This document shows positions 61,419-64,000 of a stretch of DNA of 64,000 nt, one piece after another. Below the pieces are notes generated by a model. That model was not told the DNA's origin. It made no database searches and was given only the letters and a program-made list of their open reading frames with translations. Position numbers and translations under genes: made by a program. The DNA lies in the NCBI GenBank assembly GCA_017459565.1, contig JAFUCP010000029.1, positions 1 through 64,000 of the forward strand, written 5' to 3'. The DNA comes from Clostridia bacterium (GTDB taxonomy: Bacteria; Bacillota; Clostridia; Christensenellales; Aristaeellaceae). Each line of letters begins with the position of its first letter. Position 1 is the first letter of the stretch.

Positions 61419-62108
61419 ATGACCAATGAACAGATTTATGCGGATATGGTTGAAAACAGGATTAGCCTCGACCAGGGCATAGAGGCACTTGTGCAGCACC
61501 TTCGCCCCATCATCATAAACGCCAGCCGGGGATTCCTCCGAGTCTTCTCCTGGACCTGGGACGATGCCCTCCAGGAGGCGCGGATCCTTCTTTGGGAACT
61601 GGTGGAGAAGCAGCGCTTCCGCCCCACAGAGGGCAAGCGTGGCGGCCAGGTGGCCTTCCACAACTTCTTCGCGCATTGCTTTTCCAACCGATTGAGTAAG
61701 CTCTACCGCGACACGCTGCTCAGGAATCCGATCATCATCGGCTCCCACAAGGTAGGCTATGCTGCACACGAAGAGGTGTGGGTCGGGGTTGTCGCTTTCG
61801 ATGAGGCTTACATCACCACCTACAAAGCAGCCCAGGCAGAGCGCAATCGTCGTCTCTACGATAAGCGACTGGCAGCAGAAGGGCGGTCCCGCCAGCTCAT
61901 CCTCACAGAGGAAGAGCGTGCAGAGAGACGCGAAGCGGCGAAGGAAAGGGCCAAGGAGAGGACGTTGGCTTGGCAACGTGCCAACAGAGAAGCGTACAAC
62001 GCGCGGAGGGCTGAGATTCGTCGGGAGAAGAAGGCGGGGACGTTCGTGGATCGGAGGAAAAAAAGCGCTGCCTGTTTATGGGGAGTTCATGATTGCGGAT
62101 TAGAATAA
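61419..62108 (+). CDS. Sigma-70 region-2-like protein with charged C-terminus
   Basis: The product has 229 residues. The N-terminal half contains FSWTWDDALQEARILLWELV and FHNFFAHCFSNRLSKLYRD, with the helix pattern of sigma-70 region 2. The second half is strongly charged (TEEERAERREAAKERAKERT) without a visible region 4, so it may be a degenerate sigma factor or another DNA-binding protein. The ATG at 61419 has AAAGGAG in front. Confidence 0.5.
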   Translation: MTNEQIYADMVENRISLDQGIEALVQHLRPIIINASRGFLRVFSWTWDDALQEARILLWELVEKQRFRPTEGKRGGQVAFHNFFAHCFSNRLSKLYRDTLLRNPIIIGSHKVGYAAHEEVWVGVVAFDEAYITTYKAAQAERNRRLYDKRLAAEGRSRQLILTEEERAERREAAKERAKERTLAWQRANREAYNARRAEIRREKKAGTFVDRRKKSAACLWGVHDCGLE

Positions 62109-62153
62109 AGCATCAGCTCAGGCAGGGCTGTTCACATATCTCCCCCTTTGACT

Positions 62154-62177
62154 GCCCCCGGCATCGCTGGGGGCTTT
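62154..62177 (+). terminator. Weak terminator
   Basis: GCCCCC (62154-62159) and GGGGGC (62169-62174) pair around GGCATCGCT-like loop bases and are followed by TTT only. Confidence 0.45.
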
Positions 62178-62196
62178 GCCATGCTTGTAACAATGG

Positions 62197-62225
62197 TGGA
62201 CAGCAGTAACAGATTATGCTATACT
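62197..62225 (+). promoter_or_regulatory. HU promoter
   Basis: TGGACA (62197-62202) and TATACT (62220-62225) are 17 bases apart, about 30 bases before the HU start. Confidence 0.7.
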
Positions 62226-62254
62226 GTAGTAAATCAACATAGGGAGAGATGAAA

Positions 62255-62527
62255 ATGAACAAGCAAGAACTGATTTCCAAGATTGCCGAAAAGGCAGGCA
62301 TCTCCAAGAAGGATGCCGGTGTCGCCTTGACTGCGTTGACGGCTACAATCACCGAAGAACTCAAGGCCGGCGAGAAGATTGCCATCTCCAACCTGGGTAT
62401 CTTTGAGGTGCGCGAGCGCGCGGCCCGTACCGGCCACAATCCCCGGACCGGTGAAACCGTGGAAATCGCCGCGAAGCGTATTCCTGCTTTTAAGGCAGCG
62501 AAGGCTCTAAAGGACGCTGTAGAATAA
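62255..62527 (+). CDS. DNA-binding protein HU
   Basis: The 90-residue histone-like protein starts MNKQELISKIAEKAGISKKD and has NLGIFEVRERAARTGHNPRTGE, the beta arm with the intercalating proline region, and IAAKRIPAFKAAKALKD. It bends and compacts DNA. The second ATG (62255) is chosen because AGGGAG lies at the right distance and the length then is the HU standard. Confidence 0.95.
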   Translation: MNKQELISKIAEKAGISKKDAGVALTALTATITEELKAGEKIAISNLGIFEVRERAARTGHNPRTGETVEIAAKRIPAFKAAKALKDAVE

Positions 62528-62559
62528 TATCAATAAACAACCACAAGGAGGAGAAACCC

Positions 62560-63075
62560 ATGCCCAGAGCGAAGAAAACCATCGATGCCGCTATCGAGGA
62601 AGTGAAGAAGACCGGGCGCAAGGCGAAAGCCAAGATCGAAGAGGCTGCTGAGAAGGCCGCCGACACTGCTGCCGCTGTGGAAGTTGAAGTGAAGAAGACC
62701 ACCCGCGCCGCTGGCCGCAAGGCAAAGGCCAAGGTTGAAGAGGCTGCCGAGCAGATGGCCGAGAAGGTCGATGCTGCCGCCGCCGCTGCCGAGATCGAGG
62801 CCGGCAAGGCTAAGGCGAAGCGCACCAGAAAGGCTGCCGAGGCGAAGCAAGCTGTGGAGACGGCTGTGGAAGAAGCCAAGAAGCCGGCGCGTAAGGCGCG
62901 TACTGCCAAGCTCGACATCGTCATCCAGAGCGTCATGGGCGGCGCGATCACCCCCGAGGAGATCGCTGCGAAGGTTCCGAAGGATGCAATTTCTGCCTAT
63001 GTGAAAGTGGAAGAGAACAAGATCTACTGGGTGAACAAAGCCGGCGACACCGGCGACGTGGAGATCTGGGGCTAA
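62560..63075 (+). CDS. Histone-H1-like DUF6465 protein
   Basis: The product has 171 residues. Residues 1-115 are a Lys/Ala-rich tail with two copies of a GRKAKAKIEEAAE-like segment, as in bacterial H1-type proteins. The last 55 residues form a folded domain (LDIVIQSVMGGAITPEEIAA, AISAYVKVEENKIYWVNKAG) seen in DUF6465 proteins. It probably binds DNA. It follows HU after 32 bases and has an AAGGAGG site, so both chromatin-type proteins may be made together. Confidence 0.75.
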   Translation: MPRAKKTIDAAIEEVKKTGRKAKAKIEEAAEKAADTAAAVEVEVKKTTRAAGRKAKAKVEEAAEQMAEKVDAAAAAAEIEAGKAKAKRTRKAAEAKQAVETAVEEAKKPARKARTAKLDIVIQSVMGGAITPEEIAAKVPKDAISAYVKVEENKIYWVNKAGDTGDVEIWG

Positions 63076-63085
63076 TACATAATAA

Positions 63086-63119
63086 AAGCGGCGGCGTATG
63101 ATTATGCGTCGCCGTATAC
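63086..63119. terminator. Terminator-like hairpin between convergent genes
   Basis: GGCGGCGTAT (about 63090-63099) pairs with ATGCGTCGCC around GATT, with one mismatch. The hairpin lies between the DUF6465 gene and the minus-strand XRE gene and may serve both. Confidence 0.55.
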
Positions 63120-63127
63120 TTATGCGC

Positions 63128-63343
63128 CTATCGGATGCGCGTCGGGAAGCCTCTGAAGGAGCATATGTCACCGATGTCCGCATTAAGGGCGTTGCAGACC
63201 CTTTCCAGAACATCCAAGCGGACAGCCTCTCCCTTGACCAGCTTTTGGTAGGTGGATTCACTGATTCCGGCAAGGGATATGATGTCGCGCTGTGTATAGC
63301 CGCGTCGGGAGAGGAGCAACCATAGCTTTTTGTAGCTGATCAT
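63128..63343 (-). CDS. Small XRE-family regulator
   Basis: This 71-residue helix-turn-helix protein reads MISYKKLWLLLSRRGYTQRD, then LAGISESTYQKLVKGEAV and LERVCNALNADIGDICSF. It is clearly related to the leader gene of the NurA-HerA operon at 51.2 kb. It is divergent from the next small membrane protein gene. AGAGGAGG precedes the ATG. Its target is unknown. Confidence 0.85.
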   Translation of the reverse strand: MISYKKLWLLLSRRGYTQRDIISLAGISESTYQKLVKGEAVRLDVLERVCNALNADIGDICSFRGFPTRIR

Positions 63344-63508
63344 GCCATCGGCCTCCTCTGTGTGGGCGATACCTGTGCCTTGAAATGGGGCACAGCGCGT
63401 GGGGGTGGACTTCTATTCTACCACAGAAGAGCGTGGAGGCGAGTGACAACAATACGGCCTTTTCCTATCAGTTTTCTTACAGATGTGACAGAGAACGGAG
63501 GAATCTCC

Positions 63509-63793
63509 ATGAACCCATTTTCAATCATGATGTTCTGCTTCTCAGGGGCGTTGTTTCTCTATGCGGTGCTGCTGTACACGACGAGGGACTACAAGTTGAT
63601 TCCGCGCGGCAATGCATCCAAGACAGACGATAAAAAGGCATATGCGAGGCAGGTTGCGGAGATTGTTGCGCTGGTGGCTGTTGCTCCGGCGCACTGCGGA
63701 TATGTCGCGCTGTTCTCGATGGCCTGGAGCGTGGTCGTGCTGGTTGTGGAGATGGTTCTTGCCATTTGGGTGGGGACAAAGATCATGGAGTGA
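63509..63793 (+). CDS. Small membrane protein, unknown function
   Basis: The product has 94 residues and two or three membrane segments (MNPFSIMMFCFSGALFLYAV and ALFSMAWSVVVLVVEMVLAI) with a charged loop between (KLIPRGNASKTDDKKAYARQ). ACGGAGGAA precedes the ATG. No family is recognised. Confidence 0.65.
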   Translation: MNPFSIMMFCFSGALFLYAVLLYTTRDYKLIPRGNASKTDDKKAYARQVAEIVALVAVAPAHCGYVALFSMAWSVVVLVVEMVLAIWVGTKIME

Positions 63794-63794
63794 C

Positions 63795-63824
63795 TGGACT
63801 TTTCCCGGAGATTTATGGTATAAT
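63795..63824 (+). promoter_or_regulatory. Promoter of the last gene
   Basis: TGGACT (63795-63800) and TATAAT (63819-63824) are 18 bases apart, starting right after the previous stop codon. Confidence 0.65.
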
Positions 63825-63870
63825 CGCTCCTGCTGCGGCCGTGGAGCCGCGACAGAACAGGAGTAAATGA

Positions 63871-64000
63871 ATGTACGGAATCAAAGTCACCAGTAACGGA
63901 ATTGTAGGTTGGATTGTGGGGAAGGACGCGGATATCTGGCTCTTCAAAGATAAGGCCAGCGCCGCTGCAGAGCTGAAAAGACTGAAGAGCGATGATCGGT
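63871..64000 (+). CDS. N-terminal fragment of a hypothetical protein
   Basis: The ATG at 63871 has CAGGAG seven bases upstream. Forty-three residues are visible before the window ends: MYGIKVTSNGIVGWIVGKDA and then DIWLFKDKASAAAELKRLK. The short repeated beta strands and helix recall small gut-Clostridia proteins of unknown function. Confidence 0.55.
   Translation, partial: MYGIKVTSNGIVGWIVGKDADIWLFKDKASAAAELKRLKSDDR

Overview
The window looks like chromosomal DNA of a high-G+C member of the Clostridia. The evidence is Bacillota-type gene order (plsX-acpP-rnc-smc-ftsY), strong AGGAGG-type ribosome sites, LplB/LplC-type sugar permeases and a (Re)-citrate synthase. A gut-associated Christensenellales-like lineage is a reasonable guess, but no marker in the window proves it. 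The left three quarters (about 0-47.8 kb) is ordinary G+C-rich chromosome. A tRNA-Arg gene at 47.7 kb precedes a mosaic, more accessory segment to the right end, with a clearly A+T-richer block at about 51.1-57.9 kb. Layout: 0-4.5 kb holds a Cthe_2159-type carbohydrate-binding protein, a DUF4956 membrane protein and a VTC-domain polyphosphate polymerase, then a cytidylate-kinase-like gene. 4.7-9.9 kb is an operon for the oxidative branch of the TCA cycle ((Re)-citrate synthase, GntR regulator, aconitase, isocitrate dehydrogenase) behind a promoter that carries a 24-bp palindromic operator. 9.9-12.9 kb holds an FMN-dependent oxidase-like gene and a Y-family polymerase with a YolD-like partner. 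13-26.6 kb is a pectin-use operon: a TIM-barrel isomerase, a pectinesterase-GH105 fusion, a GH28 polygalacturonase, an ABC importer with its own ATPase, and five small membrane proteins without recognised function, followed by a convergent AraC regulator. 26.7-37.1 kb holds a stand-alone sugar-importer ATPase, then alanine racemase, LD-carboxypeptidase, an M20 amidohydrolase and a complete Opp/Dpp peptide importer, consistent with salvage of peptidoglycan peptides. 37.1-47.6 kb carries a YcaQ-type glycosylase, fumarase, an N-acetylhexosamine-kinase-like enzyme and the conserved ftsY-smc-rnc-acpP-plsX block. After the tRNA, a minus-strand operon encodes a small alarmone-hydrolase-like HD protein, an SseB-like protein, an Smr-domain protein, L-asparaginase and two small unknowns. 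An array of about nine 10-bp repeats lies just beyond its 3' end. The most notable feature is the A+T-rich five-gene operon at 51.2-57.9 kb: a small XRE regulator, a NurA-like nuclease, a HerA-like ATPase with an unusual P-loop, a GHKL/Hsp90-like ATPase and a radical-SAM protein. All are tightly spaced behind one promoter. I do not recognise this combination as a named system, and it is the best candidate in the window for an undescribed defence or DNA-processing system. The right end (58-64 kb) carries a frameshifted membrane protein gene, a PrsW protease, a trio of flavin proteins including an iron-sulfur flavoprotein, a sigma-like protein, HU, a histone-H1-like DUF6465 protein, a second XRE regulator and small unknowns. 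Statements about families come from recognising motifs by eye; no database search was run.
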